The translations under genes were made by a program, and so were the position numbers. From assembly GCA_026129405.1 (NCBI GenBank), contig JAHCID010000010.1, positions 62,001 through 126,000 of the forward strand: a DNA stretch of 64,000 nucleotides, read 5' to 3'. This document shows, piece by piece, positions 26,417-35,614 of the stretch (positions are counted from its first letter, which is position 1; each line of letters starts with the position of its first letter). Source of the stretch: a bacterium (GTDB taxonomy: Bacteria > Desulfobacterota > Binatia > DP-6). The notes below the pieces were generated by a model. The model searched no databases and was not told the origin of the DNA. It saw only the letters and a list, made by a program, of their open reading frames with translations.

Positions 26417-26762
26417 GCATCACCTCCACGAGCTCGACCGGCTCGCCGCCGTCGTCGGGCCAGACGCGCACGCGGACGAGGCGCAGGGCGGGGTGCGGCG
26501 TGCCGGCGATCTCGGTCTCGGCACGCAGCCCCTGGACGCTGCCCGGATGGGTCCCGGGGCCCGGCGTCGCGAGCGCGGCCGCCGTCAGGACGCCCTCGGC
26601 GGCCCGCGCGGCCCGCAGTCGCGCCGCGTCGTGCGCGAGCCCGTCGACGCGGGCCGCCACGAGGCGCTGCGCCGCGGTCACCCCCGCGGCGAGCACGAGG
26701 CAGGCGACCAGCACCTCGACGAGGCCGAAGCCGCGGCTACGGGCGCGCGATCTCGGGCACAT
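26400..26762 (-). CDS. gspI: Type II secretion minor pseudopilin GspI
   Basis: A 120-residue prepilin-like protein: a basic leader (MCPRSRARSR), then the processing site and helix GFGLVEVLVACLVLAAGVTA with the expected glutamate at +5. The EVLVA helix and small size fit GspI better than GspH. It would form the pseudopilus tip with GspJ and GspK after cleavage by a prepilin peptidase, which is not in this window. It overlaps gspN by 26 bases and gspK by 17, an unusual position after gspN. Confidence 0.75.
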   Translation of the reverse strand: MCPRSRARSRGFGLVEVLVACLVLAAGVTAAQRLVAARVDGLAHDAARLRAARAAEGVLTAAALATPGPGTHPGSVQGLRAETEIAGTPHPALRLVRVRVWPDDGGEPVELVEVMRVPPG

Positions 26763-27570
26763 TGAGCGTCCCCACGATGAGGAAGTCGCGCGTGCCGTTC
26801 GCGCCGCGCGGCAGGTTCTCGAGCAGGCGCAGGAGACGCGGCGGCGCGCCGGGCTGCGGCGTCAGCGTGACGCGGAGGCGCAGCGTGCTCTGCTCGAAGC
26901 TCTGCGCCAGGCGCATCTCGCCCTGGGCCGTCAGCTGGAGGTCGGGGCCCTCGGCGCCGACGTCGCCGACGACGAGGCGCTGATCCTTCAGCGTCCAGCG
27001 CAGCCCGGCGCGGTCGGCGCGCAGCGGCAGGTCCTCGAACTGCGGCAGCGGCGGCTCGAAGGTGACGTGCCGTATCTCGAGCTCGCCGTCGCCCTCCGCC
27101 GGGCTCGTCACCGGCAGGACGAGGCGTGTCTCGCCGGTGGTGCGGCCCGAGAGCGGCAGCGGCTGGCCGAACATCGGCAGGCAGGTGGCGAGGTCGACGT
27201 TCTTCCAGTCGACGTCGAACGTGCGCACGTTGTTCTGCAGGTCGAACGAGCCGCCGATCTCGCCGAGGCACATCTCGGCGCTGACGTGCCAGGGGCGCCC
27301 GAGGGGGTCGTGCAGGAAGGCGAGCCAGGACGGCCGGAAGCGGAAGTACGTCGCCGCCAGCACCTCGCGACCCTCGGGCGAGCGCACGACGAGGTCGTCG
27401 AAGATGATGCCCCACGGGCGCAGCCGCGCGTGCGAGAACGTGAGGACCTGGGTGCCGGGCGGGATCACCCGATCGAGCACCCAGCGGATCACCGTGTCGG
27501 TCGGGAAGGTGACCGCCAGGACGACGGTGAAGACCACCAGCGCGATCAGGAAGCGGCGCAGCCATCTCAT
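26737..27570 (-). CDS. gspN: Type II secretion system protein GspN
   Basis: A 277-residue inner-membrane-anchored protein with one N-terminal membrane helix (FLIALVVFTVVLAVTFPTD). A periplasmic beta-rich body follows with FSHARLRPWGIIFDDLVVRS, LPLSGRTTGETRLVLPVT and the late LRLLENLPRGANGTRDFLIV. This matches the GspN family found in deltaproteobacterial-type T2SS clusters; its exact role is unclear. It overlaps the gspM stop by four bases (ATGA). Confidence 0.82.
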   Translation of the reverse strand: MRWLRRFLIALVVFTVVLAVTFPTDTVIRWVLDRVIPPGTQVLTFSHARLRPWGIIFDDLVVRSPEGREVLAATYFRFRPSWLAFLHDPLGRPWHVSAEMCLGEIGGSFDLQNNVRTFDVDWKNVDLATCLPMFGQPLPLSGRTTGETRLVLPVTSPAEGDGELEIRHVTFEPPLPQFEDLPLRADRAGLRWTLKDQRLVVGDVGAEGPDLQLTAQGEMRLAQSFEQSTLRLRVTLTPQPGAPPRLLRLLENLPRGANGTRDFLIVGTLNVPEIARP

Positions 27571-28118
27571 CGGGGGACTCCCGGCTGGGTATCGCGCACG
27601 AGCGTGCGGATCTCGAGCACGACGTCGAAGCGACGGCCGTCGTCGGGATGCTTCTGGAGGTCGAGGCGGCTCACCCCGAGCGGCGGGCTGGCCTCGCCGA
27701 GCGTGTGCAGCAGGCGCACCGTCTCGTCGAGCGAGGCGCCGGCCAGCCGCAGCGTCACGCCCTCCTCGCGCAGCCCGCCCGCCGTCCGGCCGCCGGCGAC
27801 CGGTGCCATGCCGGCGATGCGCTGGCGGCCGACGACGGCGTCGGCGGTGGTCTCGAGGCGCGTCAGGAGCGAGCCGGCGGCAACGGGATCGCCCGCGGCC
27901 GGGGTCGCGGCGATCTCGGCGGCGAGCGCCCGGATGCGCGCCAGCTCGCGCATCGCGGCCTCGACGCGTCCCCGTCGCGCCGCGAGGTCGTCACGCACCG
28001 CGCCGGCGACGAGCAGCGCGAGCCCGAGCGCGGCGGCCCCGGCGACGGCGAGGACGAGCGCCCGCTCGCGCGGGGCGCGGCCGGCGAGCCAGCTGCGGCC
28101 GGCGACGAGGACGCTCAC
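27567..28118 (-). CDS. gspM: Type II secretion system protein GspM
   Basis: GspM is a bitopic inner-membrane protein that pairs with GspL. The 183-residue protein has one N-terminal membrane segment (ALVLAVAGAAALGLALLVAG) followed by a coiled segment (VRDDLAARRGRVEAAMREL) and a ferredoxin-like periplasmic domain with LRLAGASLDETVRLLHTLGE. The GTG start overlaps the gspL stop (GTGA). The frame is intact, unlike the gene before it. Confidence 0.82.
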   Translation of the reverse strand: MSVLVAGRSWLAGRAPRERALVLAVAGAAALGLALLVAGAVRDDLAARRGRVEAAMRELARIRALAAEIAATPAAGDPVAAGSLLTRLETTADAVVGRQRIAGMAPVAGGRTAGGLREEGVTLRLAGASLDETVRLLHTLGEASPPLGVSRLDLQKHPDDGRRFDVVLEIRTLVRDTQPGVPR

Positions 28119-29430
28119 GACGGTGCCCCTCCCGCCCAGCGCTCGATGCGCAGCCGGAACTCCACGCCCCGGCCGTCGACGGTGCTGCGCGTCTCCTCCG
28201 CGATCACCTCGCGCACGAACGGCGACGCCGCGAGCGCGCGGCGGAGCGCGTCGACGGCGTCGAACGCGGCGCAGCGGCCGTGCATGCGCACGGTCTCGCC
28301 GTCGATGCCGACCTCGTCGAGATCGAGCGCCAACGCCGCGGGCACGCGGCTGCTGAGGTCGCGCAGCACCTCCAGCACGGAGTGCGACGGCGTGCCGACG
28401 CGGCGTCGCAGCTCGGACGCCTCGCCGAGCCGCGCGCGCGCCTCGGCCGGCGGCACGTTGGGCAGGGCCGCGGCGGCGGCGGCGTCGGCCGCGCGCGCGA
28501 GCGCCGCCTCGCGGCGGGCGAGGTCGACGTGCACGGAAGCGGGTCGAGGACGCCGAGGAGGACGGCGGCGACGGCGAGACGGCACGCAGGCGCGGGCGCC
28601 AGCCGCGTCCGCCCGCGGGGTGGCGGTCAGGACGGGCGCTGGTGACCGCGGCGTCGGTGACGAGGCCGAGCGCGACCGCGCCGGCGTCGCGTCGGCCGTG
28701 TCGAGCGCGTCGGCGAGCCGGCGCGGCGCGGCCGGCGGCGTCGAGGGCGGCGACGAGCGCCCCGGCGTCCAGGCCGGCGACGAGCAGCGGCGCCGGGCGC
28801 GTCGAGAGCGCGGCCAGCGTCCACGCGAGCTCGGCCGCGAGCGCAGGTCGGCTGCGTCGAGCCCGCGCAGCGCGGTGAGTCGCCCGGCGCGCCGGCAGGT
28901 GACGGCGCTGTGCGCGCCGTCGGCGGCGACGACGAGGGTCGCGTCGGCGAGCCGCGCGCCGGCTCAACCCAGGCCGGCAGCGGCGCGAGGACTCGATGCG
29001 GCCGGCAGGCGAACCGTGGCGCGCGCGAAGGCGGGCGCGGATCGCGTCGAGGGTCCGCGTCGCGCACGGCGGCGGCAGGACGCGGCCGCGGCCGGCGCCG
29101 GCGTCGACCCGCGTGCTCGCGACGCGGGTGCCGTCCGGCGTGGAAGGGAGGCGTCCCAGCAGCTCGAGCGGGGCGACCTCGGCGAGACGGCTGCGATCGC
29201 CGAAGGGCAGCTCCAGGATGCGGTGGGTCACACGCTGGGGCGCAAAAGGGCGACGTGCACCGCCGCGGGTCGCTCGGCGGCCAGCGCCGCGGGGATCGCG
29301 TCGCCGTCGTCGGCACCGCCGCGTGCCGCTCGACGCCGAGCGGCCGCAGCCGCCGCCGAGCGTGCGCTCGGCGCGCGCGATGCGCAGCGCGTGGGGCCAG
29401 GTCGAGGCCGATCTCCAGGCGCCGCGCCAT
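28115..29430 (-). pseudogene. gspL: Type II secretion protein GspL, broken by many frameshifts
   Basis: Read piecewise in changing frames, the region gives a convincing GspL. It starts MARRLEIGLDL, then ALRIARAERTLGG, RLRPLGVERH, DDGDAIPAALAAERPAAVHV, VTHRILELPFGDRSRLAEVA, RVLAPLPAWVEPA, ATLVVAADGAHSAVTC, ELAWTLAALSTRPAPLLVAG, a membrane helix RLAVAAVLLGVLD and the periplasmic VHVDLARREAALARAADAA onward. At least six frame changes are needed. Only the last ~150 codons (28115 to about 28560) stay in one frame. Total length (about 438 codons) is normal for GspL, so little DNA is missing. Sequencing error and true decay cannot be told apart here. Confidence 0.75.
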
Positions 29431-29432
29431 CG

Positions 29433-29974
29433 TCAGCCCTGTCGTCCCGCAGGCGCACGTGGACCGCGAGCGGCGCGCCGCTCGCCGAGAAAAGCTGGAC
29501 CTCGACACGACGCGACGGCGCGAACGGCGCCGGTGCAGTCAGGCGCCCAACCGTCGGCGCCCGCGCAGCTAGCCCGCAGCCCGTCACGACGCCTGCAGGC
29601 CGCACGTCGGGCTCCCGCGGCGCCGCCGCCCCGGCCGACGCGTGCCCGGCGCACCAGCGCGCCGTCCTCGGGCCCCAGGTGACCACCGCCGGCACCGGCT
29701 CGCGCAGCGCGAGGCAAAAGGTCGTCGCCGGCGCCGCGCCCGACACGGCAAGGGCTTCGACGACGCAGGCGGCGAGGTCGTCGCGCAGCGCCTGGAGGGC
29801 GTCCTCGGTCTGCGCCAGCGCCGCCGTGCGCGCGGCCGTGCGGGCCCGCGCGGCGTCGGCCTCGCGCACGGCGCTCGCCGCGAGCAGGAGCAAGGCCGCG
29901 GTGGCGGCGAGGGCGAGCGACAGCTCGAGCAGCGTGAAGCCGGCGCGGCGGGGGCTGGGGCGCGCGTGTCTCAT
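29433..29974 (-). pseudogene. gspJ: Type II secretion minor pseudopilin GspJ, frameshifted near its end
   Basis: The protein starts MRHARPSPRRAGFTLLELSL, a classic prepilin leader and helix, followed by ALAQTEDALQALRDDLAACV, which resembles the GspJ block after the helix. The frame stays open for about 170 codons (EVQLFSASGAPLAVHVRLRD). A one- or two-base shift in the last ~20 bases then separates it from the natural TGA that precedes the gspL ATG by two bases. Without the shift it runs on antisense-like into gspL. The ATG overlaps the gspF stop (ATGA). GspJ is preferred over GspG because there is no GspG-type C-terminal domain. Confidence 0.65.
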
Positions 29975-31156
29975 GGGGTGGTGAACGGATCCAGCGAGAG
30001 GAGCGGGACCAGCACCGTCAGCACGACGACGAGCACCGCGGCGCCGAGCGCGAGGACGAGCGCCGGCTCGAGCAGCGCCGTCGCCGCGACCACGCGGCGC
30101 TCGACCTCCGCGTCCTGTGCCGCTGCCGCGTGCTCGAGCGCCTCGGGCAGCGTGCCGCCGCGCTCGCCGGTGGCGACCAGCCGCACGACCGACGGCGCCA
30201 CGATGGGATGCGCGTTGGGGCCGGTGCGAGCGCCCCGCCGGTGCGGGCGGCGTCGCGCGCCGCCCGCACGGCGTCGGCCGCCGGGCCGCCGCCGGTCGCA
30301 GCCGCCGCCAGCTCGAGCGCGTCCTCCAGCCGCACGCCGCTCGCGAGCAGCGTGCCGAGCGTGCGCAGCGCGCGGGCGTGCGCGGCGGCGACGGCGATGG
30401 GACCGGCGACGGGAAGGCGGACGAAGGGCGTCGCGCCGCGCGCGGCCGGCGGGCGTGCGCAGCCAGGTCGCGAGCGCGGCCGTCCCGGCGACGGCGGCGA
30501 TCGCCAGCCACCAGGTCGCCTCGAGCCCGCCCGCGAGCGCGAGGAGCGCGCGGCTCGCCGGCGGCAGGCGTGCCCCGGTCTCGGCCGCGAGCGCGCCCAT
30601 CTGCGGCACGACCCACACCAGCAGCGCGACCAGCGTGCCGAGCGTGACGACGCCGACCACGGCGGGATAGACGAGGGCGGCGCGCAGGCGCGCGCGCAGC
30701 GCCGCCATCGCCTCGGCGTGGACGGCGACGCGCAGGAGGACGTCGCCGAGCGTGCCGCCGGTCTCGCCGGCGCGGATCAGCGCGCACCAGGCGGGCGGAA
30801 AGACGTGCGGGCTGGCGGCGAAGGCGTCGGCCAGCGTGCCGCCTTCACGCACGCGGGCGCGGGCCAGGGTCAGGGCCGCGTCGAGCGTGCGCTCGCGGGT
30901 GGCCGCGGCGGCGTCCTCCAGCGCCTCGGCGAGCGCGGCACGCCGCCGCGCACGGCACCGCGAGCTGGCGCAGGAGGCCCGCGACCTCGGCCGCGGCGAC
31001 GCGGCCGCCGCCCGCGGCCCGGCTCTCGTCGAGCACGGTTGGGAAGACGCCGCGGGCGCGCAGCGCCTCCCACGCGCCCTGGCGACTGTCGGCGTCGATC
31101 ACGCCCTGCGTGGCGCGGCCGGCGTCGGTGAAGGCGCGGTAGGCGAAGACGGGCAT
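29971..31156 (-). pseudogene. gspF: Type II secretion inner-membrane platform protein GspF, three frameshifts
   Basis: GspF is the polytopic platform protein of the T2SS. The gene starts MPVFAYRAFTDAGRATQG in good order, and the two homologous membrane halves can be read. The frame changes near 30950 (restoring LAEALEDAAAATRERTLDAA), near 30440 (FVRLPVAGPIAVAAAHARAL) and near 30230 (before NAHPIVAPSVVRLVATGERG). The last frame ends LTVLVPLLSLDPFTTP. Corrected length is about 395 codons, normal for GspF. The ATG overlaps the gspE stop and the stop overlaps the gspJ ATG. Confidence 0.8.
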
Positions 31157-32547
31157 CAGCCGCGCACCTCGCCGTCCTCGATCACCCGGCGCACCTCGGC
31201 GGCGGTGGTGACGCCGGCGGCGATCTTGTCGCGGCCGTCGTCGTCGAGCGTGCGCAGGCCGGCGGCGCCCGCGTGGCGGCGCAGGGTCGCCGTGTCGGCG
31301 CGCTCGAGGAGACGCGCGCGCAGGCCGTCGTCGGGGAGCAGCAGCTCGTAGAGGCCGGTGCGACCGCGGTAGCCGGTGCCGCGACAGCCGCCGCAGCCGC
31401 GGCCGTCGCAGTCGGCGCAGCGTACGCGCACGAGACGCTGCGCCAGCACGCCGGTCACCGCCGAGGCGACGAGGTAGGGCTCGGCGCCCATGTCGAGCAG
31501 GCGCGTGAGGGCGCCGGCGGCGTCCGAGGTGTGCAGCGTCGCGAGCACGAGGTGCCCGGTCAGCGCGGCGCGGATCGCGATCTCCATCGTCTCGCGGTCG
31601 CGGATCTCGCCCACCAGGATGACATCGGGGTCTTGCCGCAGGATCGCACGCAGGCCGGCGGCGAAGTCGAGGCCGATGCGCGGGCGCACCTCCATCTGGC
31701 CGATGCCGGCGAGCCGGTACTCGACCGGATCTTCGATCGTGAGGACGTTGCGCGTCCCGGCGGCGAGACGTGCGAGCGCGGCGTAGAGGGTCGTCGTCTT
31801 GCCGCTGCCGGTGGGCCCGGTGACGAGGACGAAGCCGTGGCTGCGGGCGAGCAGGGTCTCGAAGCCGGCGAGGGCGGCGGCGCCGAGCCCGAGCGCGCCG
31901 AGGTCGCGGCGGATGCTGGCGCGGTCGAGCAGGCGCAGGACGAGGCGCTCGCCGCCGGTGGTGGGCACGACCGAGACGCGCACGTCGACGTCGCGCCCGC
32001 CGACGCGCACGGCGATGCGGCCGTCCTGCGGCAGGCGGCGCTCGGCGATGTCGAGGCCGGCCATGATCTTGGTCCGCGCGACCACCGCGCCGTGCAGCGC
32101 GAGCGGCGCCTCGACCACGTCGTGCAGCACGCCGTCGATGCGGAAGCGCACGCCCACGCGCCGCTCCGACGGCTCGACGTGGACGTCGCTGGCGCCGGCG
32201 CGCACCGCCTCGCAGAGGACGGCGTTGACGAAGCGGATCGCGGGCGCGTCGTCGCCGGCTTCGAGCAGGTCGGGCACGTCCTCGAGCGGCGCCTCGGGCA
32301 GCTCCAGGCGCTCGCCGAGCGCGGCGTCGCTCGCCGCCGCGCCGGCGGCGTCGTCGTAGGCCCGGTCGATGGCGGCGCGCAGGGCGTCGGCGGCCATGCG
32401 CTGGATGCGGACGGGGCGGCCGAAGACGAAGCGCAGGTCGTCCAGCGCCGCCAGCGCCGAGCCCGGGTCGGCGATCGCGACGCGGACGGCGTCGGGCTCG
32501 TCGGCGAGCGGCAGCACGAGGTGCCGGCGCGCCCACTGCATCGGCAC
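31156..32547 (-). CDS. gspE: Type II secretion ATPase GspE
   Basis: GspE is the cytoplasmic hexameric ATPase that drives pseudopilus assembly. The intact frame of 463 codons includes DVHVEPSERRVGVRFRIDG, Walker A VTGPTGSGKTTTLYAAL, the Asp box EDPVEYRLAGIGQMEV, Walker B DPDVILVGEIRDRETM, the His box TGHLVLATLHTSDA and a zinc-type CADCDGRGCGGCRG loop. The first ~25 codons are missing: an ATG at 32624, overlapping the gspD stop, starts MSAPVHAATLPRR in another frame. A shift near 32575 would join it as LLAAVPMQWARRHLVLPL. The GTG at 32547 is therefore probably not the true start. Confidence 0.9.
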   Translation of the reverse strand: MPMQWARRHLVLPLADEPDAVRVAIADPGSALAALDDLRFVFGRPVRIQRMAADALRAAIDRAYDDAAGAAASDAALGERLELPEAPLEDVPDLLEAGDDAPAIRFVNAVLCEAVRAGASDVHVEPSERRVGVRFRIDGVLHDVVEAPLALHGAVVARTKIMAGLDIAERRLPQDGRIAVRVGGRDVDVRVSVVPTTGGERLVLRLLDRASIRRDLGALGLGAAALAGFETLLARSHGFVLVTGPTGSGKTTTLYAALARLAAGTRNVLTIEDPVEYRLAGIGQMEVRPRIGLDFAAGLRAILRQDPDVILVGEIRDRETMEIAIRAALTGHLVLATLHTSDAAGALTRLLDMGAEPYLVASAVTGVLAQRLVRVRCADCDGRGCGGCRGTGYRGRTGLYELLLPDDGLRARLLERADTATLRRHAGAAGLRTLDDDGRDKIAAGVTTAAEVRRVIEDGEVRG

Positions 32548-32620
32548 GGCGGCGAGCAGCGTGCGCGCCGGGGCGGCGGCGGCACGCGCCGCGGCAGCGT
32601 GGCCGCGTGCACGGGCGCGC

Positions 32621-34672
32621 TCATGGCGCCTCGGTGGGCGGGGTGTCGTCGGGCCAGTCGCCCGCGTCGGGCGGCGGCGGGTCGTCCCAGGTCGGGCCGC
32701 GCATGATCGAGCCGTCGCGCAGCAGGCGCGGCATACGCTCGCGTTGCGCGCGGGCGTGCTCGGTGAGCTGGGCGTCGGTGGCGAGCACGTGCGGGGTCAG
32801 GAAGACGAGGAGGTTCGTCTTCACGCGCGTGCGCTCCTCGCGGCGGAAGAGGGCGCCCAGGACGGGGATGTCCTGCATGAACGGCACGCCGCGGTCGCGC
32901 AGCCGGATGGTGTCGGCGAGGAGCCCGCCGATGACCACCGTCTGCGCGTGACGCGCGCCGACGACGGTGCTCGCCGAGCGCACGGTGGTGGTCGGGCCGA
33001 CGAGGTTCGGGTCGCCGACGGCGGGATCGGGGACGGGGTCGATGTCCGACACCTCCTCGAACAGCGTCATGCGCACGTAGTCGTCGGCGGTGATCTGCGG
33101 CGTCAGCCGCAGCGTGATGCCGACGTCGTGGCGCTCGATCGTGGTGAAGAGGTTCGAGAGGTTCGAGGCGCTGGTCGCGCGGCTGGCGACGAACGGGACG
33201 TTGCGGCCGACGACGATCTCGGCCTCCTCGTTGTCGGTCGTCACCATGTTGGGCGCCGACAGCACGTTGATCTCGCTATCGGTCTGCAGGGCCGTGAGCA
33301 GCGCCGTGTACGCCGGCACCTCCTTGCCGTTCGGCAGGCGCACGGTCTGGCTGCTGGCGGCGGCGAGGATCAGGCCCGGCAGCGAGGTCGGGTCCTGCAC
33401 CGCGGTGCCGAGCGCGGAGAGGTTCACCTGCCCGATGCCGACGCCCGCCCCGGTCGACGCCGCGCCCTGGAGCTCGACGCCGAGCGCGCGCAGCTTGTCG
33501 GCCGTGGTCTCGACGATGATCGCCTCGACGAAGACCTGGCGGCGGCGCACGTCGAGCTCGGCGACCACGCGGCGCAGCGTCTGCCAGTCGGCCGAGGTGG
33601 CGCTCACGATGAGGGCGTTGGTCGCCGGATCGGCAGTGAGCCGCACCGGCGCTTCGAGCGGGACGGCGCCGGCGTGCCCGGCGCTGACCGGCTCGGCCCG
33701 CGCCGGCGGCGGCTGCAGCGGCGGCTCGCCGAGGCCGGCGTCGTAGCCGTAGGGCACGACGATCTCCTTCGAGCGGCTGCGGGAGAGCAGGCTGCCGCGC
33801 GCCTTCTCGGGCTCGGGCGGCGGTGCGGGCAGGCCGAGGAGCTGCGAGAGCACGCGCACGAGCGCGTCGGCCTGGGCGTACTTGAGGCGGTAGACGTGCA
33901 GCTGCGAGGCGACCGCCGGGGTCGCGACGTCGAGCCGCGCCACCAGCGTGCGGGCGCGCCGCACCTCGGACGGAGGGCCGACGAGGAGCAGCGAGTTCGT
34001 GCGCGGGTCGGGCACCACCCGCAAGGTCGCACCGCTGCCTTCGGCGACGAGGGCGTCGCGCAGCCGGTCGGCCATGTCGGCGGCGGGCGCGTGGCGCAGC
34101 GACGCGGTCTCGACGTGGCGGCTGCCCGCCGGCCCGTCGAGCTCGTCCATGAGCGCGGCGAGGCGCTCGACGTTGGCGGCGCCGTCGACCACGACGATGC
34201 GGTTCGTGTCGGGATAGGCGGTGAGCACGCCCTCCTTCGACACCAGCGGCTGGAGGACCGGGACCAGCGTCGCGACCTCGGCCTGGCGCGGCACGAGGAT
34301 GCGGGTGACGAACTCGTCGCCGCGGCCGCGGCCGATCGGCACGGCGCTCTCGCGCGCCGTATCCGCCGGCACGATCTTCGTGAAGCCGCCGCTCGGCACG
34401 GTCGTGAAGCCTTTCACCTGGAGGACCGACTGGAAGACGAGGTAGGCCTCCTCGGGCGTGATGCGGGTCGGCGAGATGATCGTCACCTTGCCGCGCACGC
34501 GGTCGTCGACGATGAAGTTGCGGCCGGTGACCTCGCTCACGAAGCGCGCCAGCACGGGCAGCTCGACGTCCTGGAAGTTGAGCGCGACGGTGGCCTCGTC
34601 GGCGCCGCGGGCGACGGCCGGAACGGCGAGCTGCAGCGCGCCGAGGAGCAGGACCGGGAGGCGGCGGCTCAT
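32621..34672 (-). CDS. gspD: Type II secretion outer-membrane secretin GspD
   Basis: GspD forms the outer-membrane channel. The 683-residue protein has a signal peptide (MSRRLPVLLLGALQLAVPAV), an N0 domain starting VALNFQDVELPVLARFVSEV, repeated N1-N3 domains (TNRIVVVDGAANVERLAALM, RTNSLLLVGPPSEVRRARTL, TNALIVSATSADWQTLRRVV) and the secretin core from about residue 420. The core ends with VGITLRLTPQI and KTNLLVFLTPHVL. A Glu/Pro/Ser-rich insert of ~45 residues follows QLLGLPAPPPEPEKARGSL. The frame is intact. A 14-base repeat (ggcggctcatcgca) at the gspC-gspD junction gives two closely spaced ATGs. Confidence 0.95.
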   Translation of the reverse strand: MSRRLPVLLLGALQLAVPAVARGADEATVALNFQDVELPVLARFVSEVTGRNFIVDDRVRGKVTIISPTRITPEEAYLVFQSVLQVKGFTTVPSGGFTKIVPADTARESAVPIGRGRGDEFVTRILVPRQAEVATLVPVLQPLVSKEGVLTAYPDTNRIVVVDGAANVERLAALMDELDGPAGSRHVETASLRHAPAADMADRLRDALVAEGSGATLRVVPDPRTNSLLLVGPPSEVRRARTLVARLDVATPAVASQLHVYRLKYAQADALVRVLSQLLGLPAPPPEPEKARGSLLSRSRSKEIVVPYGYDAGLGEPPLQPPPARAEPVSAGHAGAVPLEAPVRLTADPATNALIVSATSADWQTLRRVVAELDVRRRQVFVEAIIVETTADKLRALGVELQGAASTGAGVGIGQVNLSALGTAVQDPTSLPGLILAAASSQTVRLPNGKEVPAYTALLTALQTDSEINVLSAPNMVTTDNEEAEIVVGRNVPFVASRATSASNLSNLFTTIERHDVGITLRLTPQITADDYVRMTLFEEVSDIDPVPDPAVGDPNLVGPTTTVRSASTVVGARHAQTVVIGGLLADTIRLRDRGVPFMQDIPVLGALFRREERTRVKTNLLVFLTPHVLATDAQLTEHARAQRERMPRLLRDGSIMRGPTWDDPPPPDAGDWPDDTPPTEAP

Positions 34673-34682
34673 CGCAGGCGGC

Positions 34683-35507
34683 TCATCGCAGATCGTACAC
34701 CAGCGTGCGGGGCGCCCCGGCGCGCACGATGTCGAGGGCCACGCGCGGCTCGGTGCGCAGGCGCTGGAGGAAAGCGAGCAGCGTCGCCGGGTCGCCCACG
34801 GCGGTGCCGTTGACGCGCTGGACGACGTCGCCGTCCTCGAGCCCGAGGCGACGGAAAATGCTGTCGTCCTTGATCTGGAAGAGGCGGAAGCCGTTCGGGC
34901 GCCCGTCCTCGACCTCGGCCACCGCGCGCAGCTGGGTGAGCAGGCCGCTCATGTTGTCGACCGCGCCGGCGAGCTCGCGCCGGTCGACGATCCAGGCGTC
35001 GGCACCGGTGCGGCGGATGGTCGCGCCCGGGGTCGCGGCGGCGACGATCGGGACGGGCGCCGCGTCCGCGGGCGCGGCCTCGGCCGTGGCCAGCTCGAGG
35101 ACGGTCTCGCCGCCGGGCGCGCGCAGCGTCACCTGATCCCAGGCGATCGCGGCGATGCGGGCGGCGCGGAGCGCGTCGCCGACGCGGTAGAGCTCCTGGC
35201 GGCCGGTGGCGTCGTCGTCGATGATCGCGTGCGCGATGCCGCCGTGGAAGCCGACGCCGCGCAGGCGCAGGCCGCCGGTGTCGGCGCCGGCGACCTGCGG
35301 CGCGACCGGATTGAAGAGGTCGCGCGCGGCGATCACCGCGTACTGCTCGAGCGGCGCCGGTGCGGCCGGGCGGGAGCGGGCGATCGCCGCCGGAGGGACC
35401 GACCAGGTCGCGAGCCGCAGCGTCGTGCTCACGCCCACCGCGAGCAGGGCGACGACGCACGCGAGCAGGGCGACCTCGATCGCGAGCCGCGTGGGGAAGG
35501 CTGGCAT
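34683..35507 (-). CDS. gspC: Type II secretion protein GspC with PDZ domain
   Basis: GspC links the inner-membrane platform to the secretin. The 274-residue protein has an N-terminal membrane anchor (VALLACVVALLAVGVSTTLR), a periplasmic homology region (YAVIAARDLFNPVAP ... GGIAHAIIDDDATGRQELYR) and a C-terminal PDZ domain with FRLFQIKDDSIFRRLGLEDG and GDVVQRVNGTAV. It is the first gene of the ten-gene operon. Its stop lies 10 bases before the gspD ATG. Confidence 0.93.
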   Translation of the reverse strand: MPAFPTRLAIEVALLACVVALLAVGVSTTLRLATWSVPPAAIARSRPAAPAPLEQYAVIAARDLFNPVAPQVAGADTGGLRLRGVGFHGGIAHAIIDDDATGRQELYRVGDALRAARIAAIAWDQVTLRAPGGETVLELATAEAAPADAAPVPIVAAATPGATIRRTGADAWIVDRRELAGAVDNMSGLLTQLRAVAEVEDGRPNGFRLFQIKDDSIFRRLGLEDGDVVQRVNGTAVGDPATLLAFLQRLRTEPRVALDIVRAGAPRTLVYDLR

Positions 35508-35514
35508 GGAGCGA

Positions 35515-35542
35515 GGCGTGGGGGTTTAGCGCCTCCCACGCC
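35515..35542. promoter_or_regulatory. Inverted repeat upstream of gspC
   Basis: A perfect 8-bp inverted repeat (GGCGTGGG / CCCACGCC) separated by 12 bases ends eight bases before the gspC ATG. It could be an operator or a 5' untranslated stem of the T2SS mRNA. No clear -10/-35 pair is seen in the 107-base gap to the patatin gene. Confidence 0.3.
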
Positions 35543-35614
35543 GCTTGACCAGTGCCCGGACGCGCCTCCGGCGCGATCCGCCCGTGGCCTCGCCGAGCGG
35601 GCGGAGACCGCGTG

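Noticed and set aside
34669-34690. Repeated ggcggctcatcgca at the gspC-gspD junction as a mobile-element mark
   Set aside because: It is only a 14-base local duplication at the stop/start junction and does not disturb either gene.
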